Shown here piece after piece: positions 9,620-18,329 of a stretch of 47,020 nt of DNA (the first letter of the stretch is position 1; each line of letters opens with the position of its first letter). The notes beneath the pieces were generated by a model. The model had not been told where the DNA came from. It saw only the letters and a list, made by a program, of their open reading frames with translations, and ran no database searches. Both the position numbers and the translations under genes were made by a program. This stretch comes from Stramenopiles sp. TOSAG23-3 (lineage: Eukaryota; Sar), in contig LT642167.1 in assembly GCA_900128585.1 (NCBI GenBank), positions 1 through 47,020 on the forward strand, in the 5' to 3' direction.

Positions 9620-11141
9620 TTTCAACTACCTAAAGCCCGATGCCCAGCGTGAACAAATACCTGCGTGCGTTTTACCAGGTAATAGAAACGAAAAGAATTG
9701 GCCGTTTCTTGTGGAGACAAAAATTGGTAAGCTTTATAAAAATGTACGTTATGCAACACAACGCCGTTTACAAATTAAAATGCGCCGAATGAAAGAAAGT
9801 GCGAGAAAGAAATGCTTTTTTGTTCTTGTTTGTTTGTTGTATGCGAAATCTCCATCCCCCATTTTTTTAATATTTTTTTATTTTATTATAATTATTATTT
9901 TTTTTTATTTTTAAACTCCTCTCTCTGTTGTTGTTGTTTGTTGTTATAAAATATTATTTTATTATTCTATTATTTTTTTAATAATAATTTTAATTTGAAA
10001 ATCATAAATATAATAAAATATGCGAAATAGGCAATTACAATGAAAGTGAGGAAAAGAAAATATATATAGGGATATATAATTATATAAGTATAAATATGTA
10101 TATATATGATAAATTCAATTTTATTGTATGTTATACTTTTATAATATATTGTATATTGATATAAATAGGATAATTAATAACATTAATTCAGTAACGACAA
10201 ATCCATTTATTCGTCGTCTCTCGTCCTCGTAGTTATTATTATAATTAATATTAGAACTACGATCGAAGTATTATAATAACTCACGACGGTATTTTATAAA
10301 AGGAAAAGTTAGCGATTTCAGATTTCACCAACAATCATCCTTTTTTTTCCCATAATTTTCATCTTTGCTTTTTCGTTCGTTATTCAGTTGTTCATAGTTT
10401 AAAGTTTAAAGTATATGCTATTTTAACTTATTTTGTACGGTAGTTATTACTTGGTATATTATTATACCTATCAAAGTGTTCTAATTACTACGTAATTCAA
10501 TTCAATTTGATTTCTTTTTCCTTTTTTCCCCTCAACCTGCTGTCGTGATTTAAAGTTGGTTTCCTCTTTTGCTATTTCCATGTTATATTTTAGCGTGTTC
10601 CAATGAGGACTTGAAAGAAAATAACGACTTTTCTTAAAATTTCTAATTTCTTCGTAAAAAGAAGTACGAACGCGTTTACCGGTACTTGAACAATGATGTG
10701 TTCATACTATAATGCAATTTTATTTCCTAGTTATGAAATAATACAAAAGTATGAAAGATGACAAGAAAAAAAAGAACAGGAGGACACTCATCGCACAAAC
10801 AACCTATTACATTGTAATACTACAGAAGAAGAAGAAACAACGAACGACGAAATCAATAATAATCCACCACAACAAAGAAGAATAAAAAAAATAATAATAA
10901 TAATGGACATATAATAATAATAATCACATCTATTTAATAATATACTAATAACAAATATTTATATAATTCTTGTTCAAAAAGTCAACAATCTGTTCAAAGG
11001 CAAAGTTTTCAAGGGGATTTAATTATAGTTTATTTAAAATTTTTATGTATTCAAGTAATAATTTAAGCGGAAAGTTTTTGAGTTTGAATTTATGCAACTG
11101 AAAAAGCATTTCTTAACAAACGTTAGAATACACGCGTAATT
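9620..11141. other. AT-rich divergent intergenic region
   Basis: About 1.5 kb between the divergent starts of the kinesin and the coiled-coil/RWD gene, so it should contain both promoters. It is strongly A/T-rich with TTATTA/ATAATA runs (about 9880-9990 and 10855-10925). I see no convincing ORF, tRNA or shared repeat. Short frames that run out of the kinesin 5' end are antisense shadows. Confidence 0.6.
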
Positions 11142-12650
11142 ATGAGCACAACTCCTTCTGCAGAGTCGAAAGCGCGGGATGCAAAAGTTCAGGCATTGAT
11201 CGGGAACCAGTCCGGTACTACAATAAACGAAGACTTGTTAGAGTTTCCTGGCATAGTAAAAAATGCAGCGGGGGTATTTAAAGGCAATGATGACTTTGAT
11301 GATACTTCGGCACACTTAGAATGTGTCAAAGCTACGTTTGAAAGCTTGAAAAATAGTTTCTTGGAAGTGAAAGCAGTTGGTGGATTCGTTAGTCTCTTGG
11401 AAAAGCCCAACCCATTCGCAAACGTGAACAAGGAGAACGGTGGAGTAAAATCTTACGAGGAAGAGGTTGCAAACGTTCAAAAAGAGCTCCTGGGCTCGCA
11501 GTCAAAAACAAACAAAGAAAAGTCAACGCTCAGAGGAGTAATCCAGGAAGTGCAGCACGTTTACCAAGCCACCAAACGAAAGTTCGCAGAGACCGAGAAG
11601 CTTCTGAAAGAGGTCAACGCCAAGCGCAGCAGGGTCACGGCCAACACCGACGTTCTGCAGGAAAAGTTTTCGGACGAAAACATAAAGACTGTGGACGGAT
11701 GCAAAGATGCTCTGGAAACACAGACCAAAACAATGAAAACTTTGGGAGAAAAGGAAGTGTCCATGCAGAAGCAATTGGCGCAGCTGGAGAATGAAATGGC
11801 TCCGATTAAGGCAGAGATCGAAACTTTGATGGCCTTGGCCGAGGAAGATAAAGACGACGACGAGGAGATCAAAGAGTTGGCGCAGTCAATAGATTCTTTG
11901 GAAGAGATGAAGACATGGTACCTTCAGGTGAACGGTCTTATTCAGAGCATTGAGGGTGTGATGCTAGATGTCGACGAAGAAGACATGCTGAAAAAGGATG
12001 CATGGAAGCAGGCCTTTGAGGGGGGGAACAAGATAAAGTTGCGTTTGGACGATGACAAAGACAAACATATTTTGATCATCATGTTCGAGAACGGCACTTT
12101 AAAGTTGAAAAATGCTGAGATTCACCCCGCAGATATTCCTGTAGAAGACATTTTACTTGCATCAAAAAGCTTGAGCGATAAGGGAGATTTGGCCATGTTA
12201 ATTCGTGAAGTACGTGTTCGATTACGTGCCAAACGCGATAGAATGAAAGAAGTTGAGGACCTGAAAAGGTCCTATCCCGCGGTGAGGCTTCAGTACAAAG
12301 GGTCCAAGGAGTCGCCTATGTTAAGTCACACCCTGAAGGCTCATGTCACCATCAGCGCGGGCATTGTGGTGGTGTTGGAAATGGATCCAGACTACCCACA
12401 ACCGTACGCCTCACCTTATCTCGTGGAATTAGTTGGGGTGATGGGATGGAGCGACGAAGCGATGGATAAAATGACGGAGGAGGTACGGGGCAGGAAGTTG
12501 AGACGCGTTCTACAGATTGTAAAACTCGTAGAAGAATTAGCGAGTGAAAGTTCAGACGTGATAGGGCCAGACGCGGTTTCAGAAAACATGGCACAATCAC
12601 ATATGCACGCAAGCACAGATGTAGATGAGGATGGACCGGCTATTTTGTAG
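11142..12650 (+). CDS. Coiled-coil protein with RWD-like C-terminus, possible KNL1/Spc7-like kinetochore protein
   Basis: A 502-residue protein from a clear ATG, with no signal peptide or membrane segment. Residues about 105-255 are heptad-rich, charged coiled coil with an acidic stretch near 235-243. After it comes WYLQVNGLIQSIEGV (about 259-273) and an alternating strand/helix region to about 365. A second segment, about 375-470, contains DYPQPYASP, resembling the YPxxxP loop typical of RWD folds. Coiled coil followed by a tandem RWD-like end is the arrangement of KNL1/Spc7 C-termini, which bind the Mis12 complex. Other RWD proteins with coiled coils (THO or other kinetochore subunits) remain possible. 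The N-terminal MELT-type arrays of KNL1 are not seen and the protein is far shorter than metazoan KNL1. The coding call is firm; the family call is tentative. It is convergent with the SEL1L-like gene. Confidence 0.85.
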   Translation: MSTTPSAESKARDAKVQALIGNQSGTTINEDLLEFPGIVKNAAGVFKGNDDFDDTSAHLECVKATFESLKNSFLEVKAVGGFVSLLEKPNPFANVNKENGGVKSYEEEVANVQKELLGSQSKTNKEKSTLRGVIQEVQHVYQATKRKFAETEKLLKEVNAKRSRVTANTDVLQEKFSDENIKTVDGCKDALETQTKTMKTLGEKEVSMQKQLAQLENEMAPIKAEIETLMALAEEDKDDDEEIKELAQSIDSLEEMKTWYLQVNGLIQSIEGVMLDVDEEDMLKKDAWKQAFEGGNKIKLRLDDDKDKHILIIMFENGTLKLKNAEIHPADIPVEDILLASKSLSDKGDLAMLIREVRVRLRAKRDRMKEVEDLKRSYPAVRLQYKGSKESPMLSHTLKAHVTISAGIVVVLEMDPDYPQPYASPYLVELVGVMGWSDEAMDKMTEEVRGRKLRRVLQIVKLVEELASESSDVIGPDAVSENMAQSHMHASTDVDEDGPAIL

Positions 12651-12926
12651 CTTTAAGGCAATCGTTCTCTGTTACGTTCATCTCATGTACATATAAATTA
12701 TTACAAATGCCGTTCCGTAATGATTGCGGGGGTGGTATGATTAAAAATCTTCCCCCCTTTTTAAGGTTCCAAGTAATGCCGTGCCGTGGTCAAAAGACCG
12801 TTCTGAAAAAAAGTTAAACACAGAGATAACTCTATAAAAATACTTCGTAAGTAATAAAAATTAATTCTTAAAAATTGTGCACCTTTCATCAACATATCTG
12901 CATGTTTCTCTCCAGTCCACCGTTCA

Positions 12927-15900
12927 CTAAATTTTCCAGCTCAAGTACACCCAGAAAAAGAACAGCCCCAAAGCGAGGGTAGGAAAGACGGCATACTGCA
13001 GGGCACCGGCAGGTAAGACATGGTGTTCAAACTCTTCAAAATTATTGAATGGTCGGTTAAATATTTTCTCTGTGCACTGGCGCAACCGGAGCACCGCCAG
13101 CCCAACGAGCGAAGGAATTTGTTCGTAACCCCCAAGCTCAACACTTCGACGAAAATGTTCCTCTGCTTTCGAATCATTTCTTGAGAAGCGTCCATGGACG
13201 GAAAGATCAGTTATCAAGTAGGCGAACCCCACGCGGAAGAGCCCCTCTTGACTATTTTTTGAAGCAGCATATTCAAAATATTCCATTGCTCTCTCTACGC
13301 CATCTTTTCCTGACAGTTCGTACGCTGAGCCAAGAAGCAGAATATCGTCCACGTTCCCCTCCATTGCCGCCTGACTCGCGCGGTAAAGCGCAAACAGCTC
13401 TCGTTTCCATTCCTCTGTAGTATTACTAGCATTTGAAATCAGTGAAGTTAAATTTTTTATGCCACCAACATTTAGCATATTCCGTTTCCCACGCTGGATC
13501 CACGCCACATTGCTTATTGCATCCACCATGCCCATCGTAGCCGCCTCTTCATACAAAAGTTCAGCATTTCTAAAATCACCTTCGTTCCACAGTTTTAGTG
13601 CTTCTTTGGTAACATTTTGGGCTACGCCTAGTTCTGCCAGAGGCCGCAAAAATTTTATGGCCATTGAGCTAGAGCGATTCAGCGGGTACGTAGAGTTCTT
13701 GATCAGTTTCGGTGTTTTTTGGACCATGGATAAAACAATGCGATCATCGTAAACATAGCCAGTCATGTTTACATTACCATCCTTGCCAGCCCAAGAGTCC
13801 ATTGCCAGTATTTTACTAGGCTTTGCGGTGTACCGGTTTTGTCCCATTTCCTCTTGTACTGCGAAAGTAATCCAACTGCGGCGGTGAAGGTAAGCTTCTC
13901 CAAGTTGAAACATGGCTCGATGGTGCCCTAAATGTGATGCGATTAGAAAGTGCAACACTGCCATCCTGTAATTCTGTTTTAGACCTTTGCCATCTTTATA
14001 CAATGAGCCTAAATTGAAATGACCGTCGGGACTTAGAGTCGCAGCAGGAGAAAATTCTTTCTCTGCTGCGATCTGAAAGTACCGGTGAGCATCTACTGGA
14101 TCCGCTGGGCGCCCATCTTGACCATTGTAGCGCATAACAGCATAATTGTACGCTCCTTCAGCATTTCCTACTTCTGCAGCTGCTCTAAAAGCCTCCGCAG
14201 CCCTTGGTCTGTCTTGTGGAAACCCATTAAGCCCATGATAGTACCGCCCAGCGATCCACATTTTCGCGTTTAAATCGCCCTGTTCAGCTCGATCTTTCTG
14301 AAAGACTGCTACATCACTATCGTCTCCGTCATGCTGTTTTAAGAGTTCCTTTGACGCTTTCGACAAGTATATTCGCTCAGCCGGTTTTGGATGCTTTTGT
14401 TTCTTTTCCGGACCGACAACCTCCAAAGCGGCATCATAGTATATCGCCGCAGAAATGTCTTCGTCCGGACTGAATGAAAACTGCTCTTGATGTTGTCGTT
14501 CAGCTAACGGGTTCCTCAGACCTTCATCCCTCTTCGCAGTGACAACGCTGCCGTCTGGCCCACCAACATTTTGCCTTTCCAGCATGGGCCATGAATTACC
14601 CCTCAAAAAATTGTAAGCAAGCGTATGGCGCGACTTTTCGAACGACAATTTCTCGTAATTATAATTCTTCCGGTTCATTTTTGGCAAGTGCATGAAGTGC
14701 AACATCCATACCATGTGAGCCATCTTGCTGTCCCGAATACCGCTCCCAATTCGTTTCAACGCCAACGATTCATTACTTGTTGTCCAGTGGATGAGGCCTC
14801 CTCCGCCACTTCTCGATTTCTTCACTACGTTAGCGTTGGACTCGCTCACACCGGCCTGGGCCCCATTAGCCTCAATTGTAACTTCTGCACTAATGGCATT
14901 GAAGACGGCAGGAGCCTTGGCGATGTCGTCCGATCCACAACGGCCCCAAACGTCTATCAACGATACGGCTGTAAATGGTCCTTTGCGATCGATCCTCAAT
15001 TTGATTTTTTGCAATTTGGAGGGATGGGACATGGGCCACCCTTCCAACGTATCAATGCGGCCCTGAAGTGCCGAAGACGCTACACTGGAAATTTCTTCGA
15101 AATAATCGCCTGTCAGGCTTGAAGCAAAGATCGTAAAACCATCTGGGGCAAGTTTCCAATGCAAGCGTATAAAGTTAACTCCACTTTCGCATGGCGTCTT
15201 TGGAGAAATGGTAATTTCAGGATAGTTATCGTTGACACCACTTTTCCATAAAGTGTCCGGGTTCCCATCAACCGCGAATCTGCCTCTGTTGGTAGGGTTC
15301 CAGAACGACGATTCTTCCACTTCCGCACCGTGGAAGAAATTTTTATCCCCATGACTTTGACTTGATTCTACAGCTGCCGCCGGTTGTGATATTTCAGTCG
15401 CTCGGTTTGCACTCTTAATTGGCAACGGCAGCGGACCCGGTCCTTCTGCATTTAGAATATCTTGCACGTCAGGAAAACTCGGGGGGCATAGAAGTGGGAC
15501 GCACACCTTGACATGATACACGCACGTGCGCGTTTCTACCACTTGCTTTATTAGGGGTGCACCTACCGAAAATTCACTGCAGCACACGAAGCTTACATCC
15601 GCCATTCTGGGAGCATTCGAAGGCGAGCAATCATCCCCATTTCTGTAACGATGTGCTATGACGGACGACTGGAACTTTAGCCCCTTTACTGTGGAGGCGC
15701 ATTTTCTTCCCATGCCTGCTTGGGCGCGGCTGTCATAGAGACAACCTACCATGGCTTTGGCACTTTCAAACGAAATATGTGGGCAAAATATTTGCCTCTC
15801 TGGATTGCACTTTTTGTGTAGAAGGGACGGGTCCACCAAAAACACTGGTTCCCCAGCACTTTCAAACACGCCTATGGTATTGTTGACCAAAACTTCATTG

Positions 15901-17270
15901 GGATTCTGAGGAGCGTGACTTTGTGACACTCCGCTTTTGTGGCACAATTGGTAATCCCACCAGCCCAGCCGTGTCATGATACATGGGCGACTTTTGAACG
16001 CCTCATCTAGCAATTCTCTCTCTGACAATTTGTTCCAACTTTTTAGCGCATCTTCCATTCGCGTCCTTGACTTCTGCACGGCAAGAATACCCATGCCTAG
16101 TGCGCGTTGTCTCCAATCGCCACCTGCCATTTTTTCGGACGGCGGGGCAGCTACAAGAGCCTGGCCGAACTTGAACATTGACGCCGAGGCAGACTCGTCC
16201 TCCTCGGGAGGGGGAGCCCCTTGCGTAGTTGAGAGGGCCTTTTCGTCGCTTAATTTATTTAACGGATCGTCCCCTAAGCTCGCCTGTACCACTTTTACGA
16301 GCCATTTTGGGATCGGCGCCGGGGCACTTCGAGCAATGTTTAATTTTATCTGTTGGTGAAGCAACGCGACCCCATCCCAAGCTCTGGCGTGACTGATCAA
16401 GCCGGTGATACCTTTCGCACTCTCTACCTTCCCGAATGTCAGTACCCGGCGTGCCGGATCGATCGCTCCCTGCCCGCCGGCTTGACCCTGCAGATTAAAT
16501 TCTGTTGTGTTTAGCTCTCCTACTGCATGGTTATCAATAAGGAGGGATAGGATCTCCCCAGTGTACACCAAGGCTACGTGGTGCCATTTGCGCGGTCGCA
16601 TTACGTTCGACATAGTGACGCCTTTTATGTCTAAATTCACCTTGGCCCCCGCCATCGTTCCCTTTCGTTCGGTGGTACAGAGGCCCAAAAACAAACTAAT
16701 CTTACCAGGATCGCTAGGAAGTGCATACAAAATTGGCGACAACGACTCACGCTGCAAAGGTATCGCTTGAAGGAGAGAGAGATGTGGACTGCCCATCTGC
16801 GGACCGTCCCATAACCAAACAAAAAAAACAATCGTCCCTGGAATACCAAAATTCAAAGGCGACTGGGCTTGTATACGAAAATCCCTATTGGAGGGAACGG
16901 TCTGGGAAAGCAAAGGATACCCTTCGGTGGTTTGGTCAGAATATACAATTCGCGTACCGTTTTTAAATTTGCGCAGGGTTGCATCGTCAACTCGTAGGAT
17001 ATGCATGGCCTTTTCTGGGAATTTTTGTAGAACAATTTTCCAAGCCGGTACAGGTCGTTTCACTCCTGACGTCTGAATGTACCAGACGTTGTGCCTGTCA
17101 TCCTCTACCAGTTCTCCTGGCTGCGGGTGTTTGTTGTAAACATTTTTAAAGTACCCCAGACGCCCGAGGTGGGAAGCCCGACTCGGAAAAATAAAAAAAG
17201 AAAGGAACACCAAAAGCTCCAAAACATAGTTTGCGGCACTACGTTTGGGGCGCTGTCGCCGATTCATCAT
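12927..17270 (-). CDS. SEL1L/HRD3-like Sel1-repeat membrane protein with LamG-like and discoidin-like N-terminal half
   Basis: A 1447-residue, intronless frame starting at tandem ATGs (17270). A hydrophobic stretch at about 14-33 reads as a signal peptide. Residues about 130-310 look like a concanavalin A/LamG-type sandwich (RKWHHVALVYTGEILSLLID). A cysteine-rich part follows (about 480-590), then a discoidin/F5-8C-like segment near 655-800 (FAVDGNPDTLWKSG, ending at VSLIDVWGRCG). Sel1/TPR-like repeats run from about 1000 to 1395 (NAEGAYNYAVMRYNGQDGRP; FNLGSLYKDGKGLKQNY). A single transmembrane helix closes the protein at about 1425-1445. Signal peptide, luminal Sel1 repeats and a C-terminal anchor match SEL1L/HRD3, the scaffold of the HRD1 ER-associated degradation ligase. 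The stretch near 1220-1270 (WNEGDFRNAELLYEEAA) follows the SEL1L pattern closely. The lectin-like half is not part of human SEL1L or yeast Hrd3 as I know them. It may bind glycans on misfolded clients, but that is inference. Confidence 0.88.
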   Translation of the reverse strand: MMNRRQRPKRSAANYVLELLVFLSFFIFPSRASHLGRLGYFKNVYNKHPQPGELVEDDRHNVWYIQTSGVKRPVPAWKIVLQKFPEKAMHILRVDDATLRKFKNGTRIVYSDQTTEGYPLLSQTVPSNRDFRIQAQSPLNFGIPGTIVFFVWLWDGPQMGSPHLSLLQAIPLQRESLSPILYALPSDPGKISLFLGLCTTERKGTMAGAKVNLDIKGVTMSNVMRPRKWHHVALVYTGEILSLLIDNHAVGELNTTEFNLQGQAGGQGAIDPARRVLTFGKVESAKGITGLISHARAWDGVALLHQQIKLNIARSAPAPIPKWLVKVVQASLGDDPLNKLSDEKALSTTQGAPPPEEDESASASMFKFGQALVAAPPSEKMAGGDWRQRALGMGILAVQKSRTRMEDALKSWNKLSERELLDEAFKSRPCIMTRLGWWDYQLCHKSGVSQSHAPQNPNEVLVNNTIGVFESAGEPVFLVDPSLLHKKCNPERQIFCPHISFESAKAMVGCLYDSRAQAGMGRKCASTVKGLKFQSSVIAHRYRNGDDCSPSNAPRMADVSFVCCSEFSVGAPLIKQVVETRTCVYHVKVCVPLLCPPSFPDVQDILNAEGPGPLPLPIKSANRATEISQPAAAVESSQSHGDKNFFHGAEVEESSFWNPTNRGRFAVDGNPDTLWKSGVNDNYPEITISPKTPCESGVNFIRLHWKLAPDGFTIFASSLTGDYFEEISSVASSALQGRIDTLEGWPMSHPSKLQKIKLRIDRKGPFTAVSLIDVWGRCGSDDIAKAPAVFNAISAEVTIEANGAQAGVSESNANVVKKSRSGGGGLIHWTTSNESLALKRIGSGIRDSKMAHMVWMLHFMHLPKMNRKNYNYEKLSFEKSRHTLAYNFLRGNSWPMLERQNVGGPDGSVVTAKRDEGLRNPLAERQHQEQFSFSPDEDISAAIYYDAALEVVGPEKKQKHPKPAERIYLSKASKELLKQHDGDDSDVAVFQKDRAEQGDLNAKMWIAGRYYHGLNGFPQDRPRAAEAFRAAAEVGNAEGAYNYAVMRYNGQDGRPADPVDAHRYFQIAAEKEFSPAATLSPDGHFNLGSLYKDGKGLKQNYRMAVLHFLIASHLGHHRAMFQLGEAYLHRRSWITFAVQEEMGQNRYTAKPSKILAMDSWAGKDGNVNMTGYVYDDRIVLSMVQKTPKLIKNSTYPLNRSSSMAIKFLRPLAELGVAQNVTKEALKLWNEGDFRNAELLYEEAATMGMVDAISNVAWIQRGKRNMLNVGGIKNLTSLISNASNTTEEWKRELFALYRASQAAMEGNVDDILLLGSAYELSGKDGVERAMEYFEYAASKNSQEGLFRVGFAYLITDLSVHGRFSRNDSKAEEHFRRSVELGGYEQIPSLVGLAVLRLRQCTEKIFNRPFNNFEEFEHHVLPAGALQYAVFPTLALGLFFFWVYLSWKI

Positions 17271-17628
17271 ACCTCTTCTATGAAGAGAAAGTGTATTGGG
17301 CGTATAGTTAAACTACGCACGAGGTAAGTAAGGCCCTCCTTGTTCAGACCGTGCAAAAGGGTACCCTCACCAAACTGTTTGGAACACAAACAACTTGTTA
17401 CTTTTCTTCTTCTTAGTCATCAACTTCGCAATCATAATCCATCCATCCCCATCGATCATGTGTACATAATACATAATATATATTATAGTTATTATTATTA
17501 TCGAAATTATTTATTCTTCAACAAACAATCAACAAAACAATCCATCATTTCAGGTATTGAATTAGTCTAACTCGTACTGTAGTATGTGTAATAAATAAAT
17601 AATATTATTTTTTTTTGTGAAAAAATTC

Positions 17629-17842
17629 GTCTTCTTCTTCTTCTTCTTCTTCTTCTTCTTCTTCTTCTTCTTCTTCTTCTTCTTCTTCTTCTTCTTCTTC
17701 TTCTNNNNNNNNNNNNNNNNNNNNNNNNNNNNNNNNNNNNNNNNNNNNNNNNNNNNNNNNNNNNCTTCTTCTTCTTCTTCTTCTTCTTCTTCTTCTTCTT
17801 CTTCTTCTTCTTCTTCTTCTTCTTCTTCTTCTTTCTTCTTCT
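17629..17842 (+). repeat. (CTT)n microsatellite interrupted by an assembly gap
   Basis: Nearly pure CTT units run up to the gap and resume on its far side, with one slip (CTTTCTT) near the right end. The opposite strand is a GAA tract like the one at 26077-26391. Because it flanks the Ns on both sides, the repeat probably caused the gap and its true length is unknown. Confidence 0.97.
17705..17764. other. Assembly gap (60 N)
   Basis: Sixty consecutive N inside the CTT microsatellite. The size may be a placeholder. It lies in the divergent spacer and does not interrupt a gene. Confidence 0.99.
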
Positions 17843-18329
17843 AATAATACTATTTTATTAAAAAAAAAAAAGGAATCTCCTTCCTCCTCCCCCCTTTATT
17901 ATTTTATTATAAATTTCTCTTCTTCTTCTTTTCCCTTATTCTCTCCCTTATTATCGAATTTCCGGGTGGTGTACAGTACGTACAGTAGCTGGTATTCTTC
18001 CAATCAGAACGTTTTGTTTTTTAAATTAAAAAATCAACCTGCTACTCGTGTACCGTTGAAAAATAGAATAAATATAATATATATAATACACACAGTAGTA
18101 TACGAAGTGTCATATTTTTTATAATTATTTGAACAAAAGATAGTAATGTTTCATTGGTGAGTATTAACAAAAAACATTAACATGAGCAAAGAAGTGAAAA
18201 CAAAAGCACAAATTTAGAACTAAGGGTATCTTCATTGACACGATAAAGAAGAAACGGTAAAAATTGTAGTTCGTTCGTGTTACTCTTGTGTTACTGAATT
18301 TCCATTACTTTGGTGTGACCATTTGGAAC

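Larger units (their letters stand above)
17271..18329. other. Divergent intergenic region with CTT microsatellite and gap
   Basis: About 1.06 kb between the starts of the SEL1L-like gene and the GCC2/GCC3 gene. It is A/T-rich and dominated by the CTT tract and assembly gap annotated separately. A short upstream ATG frame (18182-18217, 11 codons plus stop) lies ahead of the GCC2/GCC3 start. No other gene was recognised. Confidence 0.6.

Noticed and set aside
9426-9914. Open frame of 162 codons on the plus strand
   Set aside because: Most of it is antisense to the conserved kinesin motor N-terminus, and the remainder is A/T-rich low-complexity sequence.
12728-12762. GGGGG...CCCCC hairpin in the convergent spacer 12651-12926, followed by T-runs
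   Set aside because: It looks like a bacterial terminator, but the gene set is nuclear eukaryotic and a single 5-bp G/C stem is weak evidence for function.
17322-17552. Possible 5' UTR intron (GTAAGT near 17324 to an AG near 17552) ahead of the GCC2/GCC3 gene
   Set aside because: No coding sequence checks it, the distance to the ATG is large, and GT/AG pairs like this are common by chance. It needs transcript data.
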